A model generated the notes under the pieces. That model was not told the origin of the DNA and searched no databases. It saw only the letters and a program-made list of their open reading frames with translations. DNA of 64,000 nt from Hypericum androsaemum (taxonomy: Eukaryota; Streptophyta; Magnoliopsida; Malpighiales; Hypericaceae), in NCBI GenBank assembly GCA_963995505.1, contig OZ023181.1, forward strand, positions 5,307,487-5,371,486, read 5' to 3'. Shown here piece after piece: positions 20,901 to 32,567 of this stretch (its first letter is position 1; the number at the start of each line of letters is the position of its first letter). The position numbers were made by a program, and so were the translations under genes.

Positions 20901-23900
20901 GAGTTCTGCAAGAATGAGGGTATTGTCAGGCATAAGATAATCTCTGGTACACCTCAACAGAATGGAGTCGCTGAAAGAATGAACAGAACTTTGTTGGAGA
21001 AAGCTCGTTGTATGCTGTCAAATGCTGGTTTGCCTAAGTCGTTTTGGGCTGAAGCTGCTTCCACTACCTGTCACCTTGTCAATCGTTCACCTTATGCATC
21101 ACTTGATGGCAAGGTACCTGAAGAATTATGGTCTGAAAATCCTCATAATTATCCTGATTTGAAGATATTTGGGTGTCCTGCCTATGCTCATGTGAATAAT
21201 GGCAAGTTAGAGCCAAGATCTATGAAATGTATCTTCCTTGGCTATGCTTCTAGAGTGAAGGGATACAAGTTGTGGTATCCCGAGCTGTCTAAGGTCTTGT
21301 TGAGTAGGAATGTTATTTTCAAAGAGACAGACATGCTGAGTAAGAGGGAGCCAGCGTATTCTATTGCTAGAGACTGGCCCAGAAGAATTATCAGGCCTCC
21401 ACAGAAGTTAGGTGAGGCTGATATTGTTGCTTTTGTCCTGAATGTGGCAGAAGAAGTTGATAGCTGTAAAGAACCGTCTAGTTACTCAGATGCTGTGAAG
21501 TCGAAAGACTCTGCTAGATGGTTGGTTGCTATGGAGGAAGAGATGGAATCTCTTCACAAGAACAAGACTTTGGAGATTACTAAGCTGCCTAAGGATAAGA
21601 AGGTTATCAGCTGCAAGTGGGTATTCAAGAAGAAGGATGGTATACCTGGAGTTGAAGAGCCTAGATACAAGGCTAGGCTAGTGGCTAGAGGATATAGTCA
21701 AATTCCTGGTGTGGACTTTAATGAGGTATTTTTACCACTTGTGAAGCATACCTCGATTCGTTCTCTTCTTGGTATTGCACAGCCTGAGAGTTTTCATGTT
21801 GAAGGCAAAGAAGACCATGTCTGCTTGTTGAAGAAGTCCATGTATGGCCTTAAGCAGTCTCCGAGGCAGTGGTATAAAAGGTTTGATTCTTTTATGATTT
21901 CTCATGGTTATGAGAGGAGCAAGTATGATAGTTGTGTTTACCTGAAAAGACTACGCGACAGTTTCCAAGTATATTTGCTCCTGTATGTGGATGACATGTT
22001 AATTGCTACAAGTGACAAAGGAGAGGTGAGGAAGCTCAAAGCTCTGTTGAGTAGCGAGTTTGAGATGAAAGATTTGGGTCCTGCTAAGAAGATTCTTGGT
22101 ATGGAGACTGCCAGAGATAGAGGAGCAAGGAAATTATTTCTGAGTCAGGAAAGTTACATTGAAAAGGTTCTTGATAGGTTTGATGTGACTGGTAATCCTG
22201 TGAGTACTCCTCTTGGTACACATTTTCAGCTTTCGTCTGCCTTATCTCCACAGTCAGCTGCTGAGGTCGATTACATGTCTGGTATTCCATACTCCAATGC
22301 TGTTGGTTCTCTGATGTATGCTATGGTTTGCACACGCTTGGATTTAGCCTATGCTGTGAGTGTCGTTAGCAGGTTTATGACAAATCCTGGAGAAGGTCAT
22401 TGGAGAGCAGTGGAGTGGATTATGAGGTACTTGAAGGGTACCAAGGGCGTGTGTCTACAGTTTGGACGCACCAGTGATGGAGTTGTTGGTTTCGTGGATT
22501 CAGATTATACTAGAGATCTTGATAAGTTCAGATATGTCTTCACTCTTGGAGAATGTGCTACCAGTTGGAGAGCTTGTCTACAGGCCACAGTGGCGTTGTC
22601 TACCACTGAGGCGGAGTACATGGCTATAACTGAAGGTGTGAAGGAGGCTATCTGGTTGAAAGGTTTCTTCAGTAAAATCTGTGAGAAGCTGCAGGCCGGT
22701 ACAGTGTACTGTGATAGTCAAAGTGCTATCCATCTCACGAGGGATGCTATGTATCATGAGAGGACAAAGCACATTAATGTGAGGTACCACTTCATTCGGG
22801 AGCATGTTGCTCAAGGTGACATTGTTGTGAGCAAGGTGGGTACAAAGGACAATCCTGCAGACATGTTGACGAAGCCACTTTCTGGTACTAAGTTCGAACA
22901 TTGCTTGGACTTGGTAGATGTTCATGCTTGATGCTTATTGCCCTTAGGGGCTGGTGGTGAAGGTGGAGAAACGTTAAAGTTGGAGTCATAGAATTTGGTC
23001 CAAGGTGGAGATTTGTTAGGGATTGTTCCAAATTCCTAATTAGAGTAGGGCTCTATTTCCTGATCAGAATAGAGTACTAGTCTCCTATATATATACGGCC
23101 TATGTCTAGGTCTTATTTGTACTAGTTGAGAGTTGTGAGGTAGAGAGAACCCTCACGAAGGCCTTGTAACCGATTGGACTCACATAGTGGACGATTCTCC
23201 TTTGCCCGTGGTTTTCTCCCCGTCTTGGGGTTTCCACGTAATTCTTGTGTCTCGTGTTTTACTCGTTTCGATCTTATTTCTCAACAATAGTAAATATGCC
23301 ACAGAATTGTAATGCCGTCGTGTTTAATTAAACTTTACGTACCTTCGAAGTGAACAAGGCTGCCGGTGAATGGAGAGGTAATCTCTTCTTCGTCTTCAAA
23401 CGGACAGTCCAGTACGGACACCGGACTAAATTGTTCTTTGTCCTCGTTCTGCCATTTCTGTTATAAAAAATAAATAAAATCAGGCATTAGTTACAAGCTG
23501 ACGACTTAAACGACAAAATTATATTTCTATAAGCGATAGAATTGCTAAATATTTTTAAAAAAACATTAGCGAAGACAACTATGTAAATTTTTTAAAAGTT
23601 ACTCTTTTTTAAGTCGAATTATTTTCTGACAGGGGCTCATTAATTTGATTCGAAAATCAAAGTTATATATTTATCCAAAATTTCTCCCTTTGAGAATCAG
23701 TAGCAATGCAGGAGAATTGAGCAGAGAATGAAATTTTTTTTTTTCACCGATCGAAAAAAATGGATTTCCAAGATCAACAAACAAGGAAAAGGGTAAAAGA
23801 CACATAAAGAAAAAACTCATAGTTATTTAATGTTAGATATATTGTACTAGGAGGTTCACTTCATAATTTTTTAGTCCCTAAGTTTTGAGATATTGAACTC

Positions 23901-26751
23901 CTTGATCCCTATGTCCATTTTTTTGTCAATAACTTGCCAAGATTGCCCTTCTCTTCAACCTAAAACTACTATTTTACTATTTTCTACAAATAACTAAGCA
24001 AGAAAATTTACCAAATATAACAAATAATCTACTATATGTACAAACTTCCGAGTTTGGGTCATAAAATTGTGGTCCCTTTATCATTAACAACACCAGATTA
24101 AATCAACAACTGAAAGTCGTAAGAAAAAATCTTAATCCAAGCAAATTTATGTCCAAAAACTCTCAATATAATGATGAGTAACACAACCCTTAAAAAATGA
24201 TGAGTAACACTTGTTTTATTTTACCCACAATATAATGATGAGTAAGGGTTATTTTATCAAGATTTGATCCACAAGTTGCATGATCTCACTATGTTAACAC
24301 TAAATTCACGAGTAATTCGTGTAAATCAACCTAACAACTAAATCTCCAAACAAGGAATTTGATCATAAATTGAGAAAAATATGGATAAGAGAAAATAGTT
24401 GGAGAATATTTGATTGATAAGAGAAAAGAAGTGGGTAGATTATTTATTGTATTTGGCAACTTTTCTTACTTAGTCATTTATAGAAAATGCTAAAATAATA
24501 TATTTACTTTGAAGAGAAGGGTATTTTTGGTATTTCACTATATTATTCATTAAAAAATGGACACAAGGACCAATCACTTCAATTCTCAAAACTTAGGGAC
24601 TAAAAAATTATGAAGTGAACTTCTTAGTACAATATATCTAATCTTAAGGACCTATAATTTTTTTCTCATATATATAATAGTGGCGGACTGGCGGTCACTC
24701 AAATGATGAAATTATTGTGAACGAAGTGTCTTAATTTCCATTATAATATGCCTCTAGTTGCCTAACCAATTTTTATATTGGTGGAATGGTTTGAGACAAT
24801 AATCAAAGGAACTGGAGAAGTTGGTCCCAACTCCAAGACTGCCTAAGCTGGCCAAGTCAACCCACTAGCCGACAGAAAGAGTGACACCTGTCCAGATTAG
24901 TTAATCAAAATCCTCCTCCATCGTTTAATATAACAATTTTTCATTTAGTACAATTACTAAGTAGAAAGTCTTAAAGAAATTTAAATTCAAATTTATCAAA
25001 TGAAAAATATCATTAAACGAACAATCGTAAATTTTGATGGCACTCAATTTCGAGCACTAATATTAAAAAACGAAATTCTTCTTCAATGAAGTTTATATAA
25101 TATAGCGACAAAGGAACGTATATTTGTGTAGTTGGAATTAGTTGAAGTTAACCTCAACGAACCCCACCAAACATCAAATCCTTATCTGGAACTATAATAT
25201 CAACTGCTCCAACGAACCCGTCCTTTATGATCTCCCTTCTTTCACATGACAAAATTATTATTTTTCATTTCTAAAATTCAAAATCGAACAAGATCATATA
25301 GAAGAATGGTTCTATTAATAATATTATTTTTTAAAGATAATTCAAGTTCTTTGACTGGCAATGAACCTTTGAAATTCAATTTTTAATCCAAAGTACCTTA
25401 TAGTATAATTAATTAGAGTTTTATTTGAAGGTCTATAAATAAATGCTTCCGCGAATTTCCCCGCCGTGGATCCCGTACACGTAGCGTGATCCTGACCTCG
25501 AAGGCCTCGGCCTATTTATTAAGTTTTACTCTCTCTCCACTTCCCAATATATACCCCTGAAATACACAAATTAAGTTATAATTCCTCCAGATTTTGAGTT
25601 ATTATTATTATAAGAATTCAAATTTGTTCCTGCCGAACACATAACAATGGATCATTATAATTCAAATTCAAATTTGTTCCTGCATTATTAAATTTAATTT
25701 CAACTCATTTGCTAAACATTTAAGTTCCTCTTATCTCCATATCTGAAGCACCCATAAAATCTCAATGCTTCTAAATAGATAGACAGCCACCAAACAGACT
25801 ATAGTGGCATATTAAATGGTCCAAGTGTGACATTAAATGAACCGCACCCAATCAGAATTATCAGAATCAATTTTTCTATTTATAAAAACAAAAAAGACAT
25901 ATAGTTTCAGAATGTAGTAATCTTATGATGATCAAACCTAAAATTAGAAATAAGTAAATATAAATTTTAACTTAGAAACAAAAAAGAAATAACAGGAATC
26001 GAAATTTTAACGTTACCTTATTAGTACTTCCCTCCGCCTCCACGCCACCGACACTGATCACTCCCTCCAGACCTTCCTCGCCGACGCTGACTTTCTCCTT
26101 TAACGTTGACCGTCTCTTCGCCTCCTCCGCGACGGCGTCGTTCCCGCTGCCCTCCGAGTTGGAGAACTCCCAAGTGCGGTTGCTGTTACCGTCGCCGTTA
26201 CTCGCGCCACTGCTCGAGCCCGTCGCCGTCGAATAGACGGCGGACATTGACTTCTCCGCCTTGGGAGTGCGATCCGGCTCCACGTGGAAGTACGTCCATC
26301 GCCGGACGTCCCTCTCCTTCTCTGCCGCCGTTTTCCGCCAGAAGTAGCCTCGCTTGAAGAGCTTCCTGGAGAAACTACGAGGCAGTTTGGATAACGGCGC
26401 GGTGGTGGACATAACGGAGGAGGAGAAAGTTAACGGCTGGAGGAGCCTCACGGCGTTAATGACGGCCTCCGACGCCTTCCGAATCGCCCCCCTTGCAGTA
26501 CCGTTACTAGAACGGCGGCGTTTCTTGGATGAGGAGGAGGAGGAGGAGTTGTTCCTCAGGTCGGCGTCGACGAGTAATCGGACGGTCGGGGGGCAGCACT
26601 GGCCACGGCGGGGGAACGCTTTGAAGCCGTTGGATGAGCAGGAGCTCATGTCGTCTAAAAGATAGTCTTTGAGCAGCATCATCGGCCTCCGGTCCGACGC
26701 CGTTTTGCTGCTGCTGCTGTTGTTATTACAACTAGTAACAAGAGACGACAT
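17944..26751 (-). CDS. DUF4378-domain protein, three exons, copia element in intron 2
   Basis: Exons 26017-26751 (735 nt), 23343-23457 (115 nt) and 17944-18461 (518 nt) join in phase with GT-AG sites to 1368 nt, 455 aa plus stop. The first in-frame ATG is at 26749-26751. Exon 1 encodes [10 protein letters not shown], a basic Ser-rich patch, [17 protein letters not shown] and [15 protein letters not shown], then an acidic low-complexity tail. Exon 2 gives [18 protein letters not shown]. Exon 3 carries the C-terminal DUF4378 block, including [20 protein letters not shown] and [18 protein letters not shown]. Proteins of this plant family have no known enzyme activity; some relatives are linked to microtubules and organ shape. 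Intron 1 (2559 bp) holds a foldback element. Intron 2 (4881 bp) is about 163 bp once the copia insertion is discounted. No coding damage is seen. Confidence 0.85.
18574..18846 (+). repeat. copia 5' LTR
   Basis: It runs from TGTTAGGG to CTCAACA. A TATA-like run, ctatatatatac, lies at about 18647-18658. It is followed directly by the primer site. Confidence 0.95.
18847..18861 (+). promoter_or_regulatory. copia primer-binding site
   Basis: attggtatcagagcc follows the 5' LTR and contains the TGGTATCAGAGC core complementary to the 3' end of initiator-Met tRNA. Confidence 0.9.
19189..19920 (+). pseudogene. copia Gag, stopped inside its zinc knuckle
   Basis: The 243-residue frame starts [20 protein letters not shown] and contains the UBN2/Gag core ([35 protein letters not shown]) and a basic Lys/Ser/Arg-rich stretch. 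It reaches [11 protein letters not shown] and then meets TAG at 19918-19920, just before the final Cys of the CCHC knuckle. The reading frame continues beyond the stop (FCPELT), so this is a point nonsense change. It cuts Gag from pol and removes a working knuckle. Confidence 0.9.
19933..20466 (+). pseudogene. copia protease segment, frameshifted at its end
   Basis: The same frame as gag resumes after the stop. [11 protein letters not shown] is the protease active-site region; family members usually have Asp-Ser-Gly here, so the Gly appears changed to Ala. It continues through [20 protein letters not shown] one-base frameshift near 20400 puts the downstream integrase region in another frame. 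Confidence 0.85.
20415..22931 (+). pseudogene. copia integrase, reverse transcriptase and RNase H
   Basis: The 838-residue frame begins past the frameshift. The integrase has the H-x3-H/C-x2-C zinc region ([16 protein letters not shown]) and the catalytic core; the second acidic residue, usually Asp in RTDNG, is Asn here (20865-20867). The reverse transcriptase starts at [14 protein letters not shown] and keeps YVDD at 21984-21995. Between HTSIRSLL and [11 protein letters not shown] (about 21755-21810) some 30 residues that normally hold the first catalytic Asp are missing in frame. RNase H has [11 protein letters not shown] and a short deletion near [11 protein letters not shown]. The frame is long but the enzymes should be inactive. 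Confidence 0.9.
23002..23012 (+). promoter_or_regulatory. copia polypurine tract
   Basis: aaggtggagat lies directly before the 3' LTR and would prime plus-strand DNA synthesis. Confidence 0.75.
23014..23286 (+). repeat. copia 3' LTR
   Basis: It has the same length as the 5' LTR (273 bp) and differs at six positions by visual comparison. It is followed by the target copy atagt. Confidence 0.95.
23833..24641. mobile_element. Foldback element with long terminal inverted repeats, in intron 1
   Basis: ttagatatattgtacta at 23833 is mirrored by tagtacaatatatctaa ending at 24641. The inverted arms stay alignable for about 200 bp (shared: ttcacttcataatttttt, agtccctaagttttgag). There is no coding sequence and no clear target duplication. 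Length and arms resemble a MULE-derived or foldback MITE. Confidence 0.65.
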
Positions 26752-26919
26752 TTCTCTTGTTAGGACAGGACACAAGCCGGGACGAGGAATTTAATGAGAG
26801 GTAATTAAATTCACCGGCGAGTAGTAATATACTTGATAACGTACGGAATACGGAATACGGAATTTCTGAGGGAGAGCAAAAGAGAAGGATGGAGCCCTAG
26901 TAAGCAGTGGGGGTTTAGT

Positions 26920-26926
26920 TTTTATA
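26920..26926 (-). promoter_or_regulatory. Likely TATA box of the DUF4378 gene
   Basis: On the minus strand TATAAAA lies 169 bp upstream of the ATG in the context GTGTATAAAAAC. It would place transcription start near 26890 and give a 5' leader of about 140 nt. Confidence 0.5.
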
Positions 26927-27701
26927 CACGAGGCGATGGAGGAAGTGAGAGGGTAGCTTCCGAATTAGGTTGGGATCTCAAGGTTGGGGTTAATTAGATT
27001 AATTTTTTCCAATGGAGTTTAAGTAGCTGGAAGTGGCTTGTCGAGTTAGCAATTGAGGATGCTTGGGAGAAGTAGCTTTTGGGTTTGGTATGTTTTTTTA
27101 GACTTATCATATTCGGATAATGAGACATTTGAAAGGTGACAAGTATTTAAGACGTTTTCAATGGTTTAAATTCGAAATTTCTTGTTTAAGCTAGAATATC
27201 GCACTCACGAATTGATATAAATGCTTATTAGTTTTTTTAGTTTGAAATGTAACAAACGAACACGAACGACTACAAAACGAACACAAATAATTGTGGAATG
27301 AGTGTATTGTATTTCAAGATGAGATTCATCTAAAATGTTTTCCTTACAATGTTAAGTGTGTAGAGAAAAAATATCGTCAGGTACCGGAATCAGACTGGTT
27401 TTTGGAAGGGGAGAAGAAGCTTGGATTCTTCTTTCCTCTGATGAGGGTGTGTACTTAATTGTTTTTAAAAGATTTGAATCTTAAGTTTGGTTATTTTATA
27501 GGGTAATTTGATTTCGTCTCAGGAGTACTTGCGGTAATTTGAATTATAGTTGTTAATTGGATCTTGTTTGAGATTTAAATGGAACTGCAGCAGACACTCC
27601 GCACATAATTGGAAGGGGGAGTAAATAAAAAGAAACTGCGGGCTGACAGCATGCATTGCTCGGTGCGGTTTCCAAGTTGTAATGGAAACTTATTGATTTT
27701 T
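26927..27701. other. Upstream region of the DUF4378 gene
   Basis: AT-rich sequence without a second gene or recognisable repeat end. It separates the gene from the long-TIR element starting at 27702 and probably contains distal promoter sequence. Confidence 0.4.
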
Positions 27702-28177
27702 GAGAAAGTTCACTTTAGTACCTCATAGTATTGCCGAAATCGTGTTAGGTCATGTAGTTTAAAACCATCAAGTCCAACTTTTTTGAGGAAAAAAAATCAC
27801 TTAGACCATCCGCATTGGTGCCTTCTCGCGCCCTCGACCTGGCGCGTGGAAGGCACGCACCAATAGGAAAGAAGAAAAAAAAAGGTAAAAGCGGGGCGAC
27901 CCGTGCCACGTCAGTTTTTTTTTCCTAAACTATCTACTTAGTTATACTTGGCACAATATTATTCGTACAAATAGATTTTTTCGGATATGATTTGTGTGGT
28001 TAAAATAATTTAGAATTATCTGTGATAAAAAATAATTAAAATTTATATGAAAATATACATTTATTAAATCTCTATAAATAGAGTCCAACATTAACATATT
28101 TTCACACACAATCTCAAATTCTCTCTTCTTTTACTATATACTATCTTCTTAATTTGTCTTGTTATATTATTTCTATT

Positions 28178-29250
28178 ATGGATCCAAATGATCCTAATTT
28201 TCTAAATTTTTAACCATTTGGATCTTATAATCCTTCATCTTTTCTAACTTTCGAAGACTATCTGAACTCTCAATCTTTTTTTTACTCCCAGTTGTCGCCG
28301 AATCTTTTCCAAATTCTGGAATATGAACACCGTAGTCCACCAAATATTTCACAAAATTTGGCTGACGATGTGGCTGGCAATAAAAAGCTGGAAAAGGGCC
28401 GTCAACTATTTGGAGTGTTAATGAAGACACTGTCCTAATTTCATCTTTCCTCTACGTTAGCGAAGATAGGAAGTTAGGAAAAAATCAGAAGGGTGTCTCA
28501 CTCTGGGGACGGGTGAGTGCTTTGTACCATCAAGCTCAAATAGAAAATTCAGAACAGATGCATGAAAGAAACGTAGAATTTATGAAAGGTCATTACAAAC
28601 GACTTAATGCAAGTGCACAAAAGTGGATTGGTGCATACAGGGAAGCGTATAATCGGAAAAGGAGCGTAATGAGCATGGCCGATGTTGAGACCGAAGCACA
28701 AACAATTTATGCAGGGAAGAGCAACAACAACAAGTTTAGTAACTTGGCTGTATTTAATGAAGTTATGTGTAAACATCCCAAGTGGCAACTACAACTAGAT
28801 CATGATTCAACAAATTTCTCTCCAGAGAATGAAGAGGAACATGTAGAAAGTGGTGGAAGCTCAAAAAGATCAAGGGCTACTGAAGATGGTGAATATTCAG
28901 CTCCCTCCAACCCAGAAACTCCAGTCAGCGGATCATCATCAATTTCTCGTCCTATGGGTAGAAAGGCTGCTAAAAAAAGAAAAGGAAAAGGTAAGGCAAG
29001 CGATGAAGTTACTTCAGAAATTCGTGCTTTAAGAATCACCCGAGATAATGAAATTGAATTAATGAAGAAGAGAATAGAGCTCGAGCAACAGAAAGAGCAA
29101 AATAAAATAGAGCGAGCACAAAAAAAGGTTGAAATGAAGACTATGGAGATGAATCAAGTGATGTTGAATACTTTGCTTGCGAAAGAGCACTTATTCTCAA
29201 AAGATGAAGCGATGAAGCGCTACCTAATGTCTGTTTTGTTTGGAATGTAA
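28178..29250 (+). pseudogene. NAM-associated / Myb-SANT-like coding remnant (Harbinger ORF1 type)
   Basis: The ATG at 28178 opens MDPNDPNFLNF but a TAA follows at once (about 28211), and another break lies near 28379. From there the frame is open to 29250: WSVNEDTVLISSFLYVSED, then GVSLWGRVSALYHQ, KWIGAYREAYNRK, and NEVMCKHPKWQLQLD. It goes on to a Ser-rich, basic segment (GRKAAKKRKGKGK) and a long charged coiled-coil-like C-terminus. This is the SANT-like plus NAM-associated C-terminal layout seen in plant proteins related to PIF/Harbinger ORF1, a DNA-binding partner of the transposase. No transposase is nearby. Sequence near its left edge (ccatccgcattggtgcc) resembles a Harbinger-type end. 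Confidence 0.7.
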
Positions 29251-29399
29251 ATTTGTTCTTATTTTATATAATATATTTTTATTTTATTAAAATGTCACTT
29301 CAACTTTGACGTCCAATGTGTTCTGTTTCAGTAACGACGTGACTTTGCCACAATGCTTTAATCTCTGCATTAATCTCGTCCCTTCGCTGCTATCTTGCT

Positions 29400-29966
29400 A
29401 AATCGGGCAGAAATCGCAAAAACAATTCCCCCGCCCTCGAGGCTCCAACTCCCAGAAACAACTTCACGAACTTTGAAGCCGCACATGAGAAGAAGGGTAC
29501 CCTCGCCACCGCCCTAGCCAGCAGTGTCTTTCCCATCTCGGGGGGGTCCCGACCAGGAGGCATCACTTAGGGATCTTCGCTCCTAAAGCCGTCTACTTAG
29601 CTTGATTCCTTAAGAAGTCCAACACCTTGTAGAGCTCCAACTTTTCCTGGTACACCCGCACCACGTAAGCGAAAGTAACCCTAGTCTCGGGAACATCATT
29701 TAACTTAGACTTGGACCGCCCGAAGTCCACGAGTCCCCCGATCCCCCCAGCCCGCCTGGACCGCCCTAGGCCCGCCGAAAGAGGAAGAACAACCCCGCCA
29801 AGACCAGGAAAGGGAACAGCAAATTTCTGATGAAATTGAACAGGTAGTTGTCGGCATCCCCCTCGGAGATGGAGATATCAACATTGTTCATAGCCAAAAT
29901 GTCAATGAGGTCGGGGTCGAAATCCTCTGGCGTCGAAATCAGACTGATATCCCTATTTGGTCCCAT
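29400..29966 (-). pseudogene. Captured FtsH protease fragment (thylakoid FTSH1/5-like)
   Basis: Read on the minus strand from 29966, the frame contains DPDLIDILAMNNVDISISEG, then the membrane segment LLFPFLVLAGLFFLFRRA. After a frame change it continues with DFGRSKSKLNDVPETRVTF, TALGAKIP and remnants of the Walker A region (KTLLARAVA) and of [11 protein letters not shown]. These are consecutive parts of FtsH ATP-dependent zinc metalloproteases, from the lumenal/membrane part into the AAA domain. Introns are not evident. Stops, frameshifts and loss of the GPPGTGK glycine loop and the protease domain make it non-functional. It lies inside the MULE-like element. Confidence 0.75.
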
Positions 29967-30534
29967 GACACAACTTCCCTTTCCTCTCTCTCGATTTGGT
30001 TAGGGAGGTTGGGACGAGAGATTAACCGTTTGGGATCCAGCAACTTGTGGCGGTGGTGTGGTTAGGCGGTCTAACGAGGATAAACAAGCTGTCGCGCACC
30101 CATGAAGCGAGTGTCCCCGATCGGCATGTACCGGGTTGTCGAGGGAAGCGTATGGGAAGAGAGAACATAAAAGAGTGAGAACACATATAGAATGAGAGGA
30201 ATAACAGAGAGAGATATGAGGAAGAGAGGGAAGAGAGAAAATCTGGATATTGATATAAAATTGGGGATTTTTTTAATAATTATTAACATATAAGTTATTG
30301 TTTTGTTATTTTGGCCATTTGCCACATCAGTTTCAAAGTGTGATGAAAAACCTAACGTGGCAACGCCACATCGTTACTGAAACAGTGTTGTCTCGGCCAA
30401 CTAGGCTTGGAAATAAGTACAAGGCTCTAAGTGATTTTTTTTTTTCAAAAATGTTGGACCTGTTTGATGGATCTTAAACTACAGGGACCTAACCAATTTC
30501 TGTGATACTACATCGTACGAAAGTGAATTTTTCC

Positions 30535-32560
30535 TTTTTTTTTAGTTTGGGCATTTTTAATGGTGTAAGTAGTAATAAAGGTGCATTATTATAATGAGAT
30601 TTAAGCTAGTTTCAACTAATAATTACAATTTGAATGAGAGTATAATAATCATTCATTCATTTTATTGATTGCAAGTGCTAAAAGGGTATTTGTTTTGCAT
30701 CCAACAGTTGAAGAATGTTTTTGTTAAAGTTTTCCACTCATCACCCAATAATTAATCATACCTAATGAGCTCATTATTAAAAAAATTTAGAAGTGAAACT
30801 TTTTTTAATTGATAGTAAAAGATGATCATAAACATAACTTTACAAACTAAATTAATTCACAAGATAAGTTCTTCGAATTGATATAAAAAATTGAATGTAT
30901 ATTTCAAGCCAAGAAAAGTGGTATGACGTAGCAACCGTCGCGAGATAATTACCTCGTTAGTCTTAATTTAAAAGAAAATATTTGTAAATACTTAAGATAA
31001 AATAAATACTTGAACTTCCATCATCAATAAGCCATTGAACTTCATGAATTTAATTAAAATTCGTTATACAATATAAGAAAATATAAATACTAAAGTTTCT
31101 CAAATCTCATGAAGAATGTTATGCCATGCCCAACCCTTATTTATACTCCAATTTGTCCTCTCGGTAATCTAAAATTAGCATATGTTGATGAGTTACCTAA
31201 CTGAATCATCAGGTGGTAAATAACACACAATCATACAATATATCACTTGTAGAGATCACATATTACATACCACATCATAGACCAAAGATCACACACTACA
31301 AATCATATACCACAATCTTAACAATCAAACGAACTCTAGAGTCCACGAAAGTATGGTGGGATTCTCGTAGAACACAAATACCCCCTTCTTCCTGCAGAGC
31401 ATAAATAGTCCAGAGCACATTGTGAGCCCAAAAGACGTAAAAAGATTCCAACTTCGTGGGCCCAAACAATTCCTACACTCCCCGTCTATTTCTGCATACA
31501 TATCTAGGGTTACCCGAGACCATTTACACTGTGTACCCACGGGCTCAAAAAGGTGCAACAACGATCCTAAACATACATTAGCCCTAACGAAGTTATTCAA
31601 ATATAGCAAAAACTCAAGGAATTCGCACAGAAGCATACTGGACCATGTAAAATCAAATAGGATCATGCTGAATCAAATAGTATAACTCAACATCGACCAG
31701 AATCCAAAAAACTAAACCGACAAAACACATGGAAGTAGAACCACGCCGAAAATAAACATATAATCATAATCACAACAAGACAAAACCGACTAACATTTTT
31801 ATTTTTTTCAGATTTAAAATTCTCATAGTGGGTTTCGCAGACAATCTTAGATATCTTTAAATAACATCTTCACAGTCTATAATTTTTCTCATGGTGTTAA
31901 GAATAACCTCTCACAAAGTTTCGCTTCAACAGGACTTGATTTCACTGTTGAAATTTATAGACAACATATCCGTGGAATCCAATTTTTTATTTTCTATAAT
32001 AAACGTAGGATTTTCTCCAACTGAAACGAAAGGAGATAGCCGACTTGATTTTACATAAGATAACAGTTAACCTAATTTAGTCTAACTATTATTAGATTAC
32101 TCAATTTTCTATTATTGTTCAAATTTATTTTATAATTCTCACTGTATATTTTATATTACAATAGTTCAAAATTCGTGCTATATTTATAAATTGTTGTAAT
32201 TGTGTATTACATTCAATCATTTATCATTGTCAATTTAAATATCACTTAAAAAAATCATTTTTTGTTATAGTCATAAAAGTTACAGCTTTACTATAATTGT
32301 GTATTATATATGTTTTTAATAAATTGTTGACCTTTTATCAAAGAAAAAGAAAATCAAACAAAACAAAACAAAATGACCTCTAGCTACACACAACCTGAGT
32401 TTTCAAGAGAGATCTTCCGCTAACTAATAGGCCAACAGAATACCTATCCAACTTTTCTCAAGTTGGTCCACACACAAATCGGGCAGTCAAGTCGGACGAA
32501 CCGAGCCAGCAGACCAGTGAAACGTCATCCTATTAACAATCCGCAAGCTGACCCACAAAT
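30535..32560. other. AT-rich intergenic stretch
   Basis: No gene was recognised. The part at about 31320-31700 has a GC-richer, LTR-like texture (minus strand: TATTTAT about 31400), but no paired end or primer site was found. The rest is AT-rich with scattered homopolymer runs. Confidence 0.3.
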
Positions 32561-32567
32561 CAGACAG

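Larger units (their letters stand above)
18574..23286 (+). mobile_element. Full-length Ty1/copia element with 5-bp target duplication
   Basis: It has two 273-bp LTRs, an initiator-Met primer site, gag-pol in the usual copia order (protease, integrase, reverse transcriptase, RNase H) and a polypurine tract. Flanking atagt occurs at 18569-18573 and 23287-23291. The LTRs differ at six positions that I could count, about 2.2%. It sits in intron 2 of the DUF4378 gene in the opposite orientation, 51 bp from exon 2. Coding defects (see its parts) make it non-autonomous. Confidence 0.95.
27702..30534. mobile_element. Long-TIR MULE-like element carrying an FtsH fragment, with a nested insertion
   Basis: The left end gagaaagttcactttagtac is mirrored at the right end by gtacgaaagtgaatttttcc (to 30534). 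The arms align for about 100 bp, up to ...aaatcacttaga. The right arm then continues into tgtttcagtaacgatgtgg (about 30370-30390, inverted), which on the left reappears only at about 29325. The left arm is therefore split by about 1.5 kb of inserted sequence (about 27806-29300) carrying the NAM-associated remnant. No clean 9-bp target duplication was found. The same style of end occurs at 39641 and 49101. Confidence 0.6.

Noticed and set aside
31213..31685. Possible solo LTR
   Set aside because: No paired TG...CA ends, target duplication or primer site could be found.
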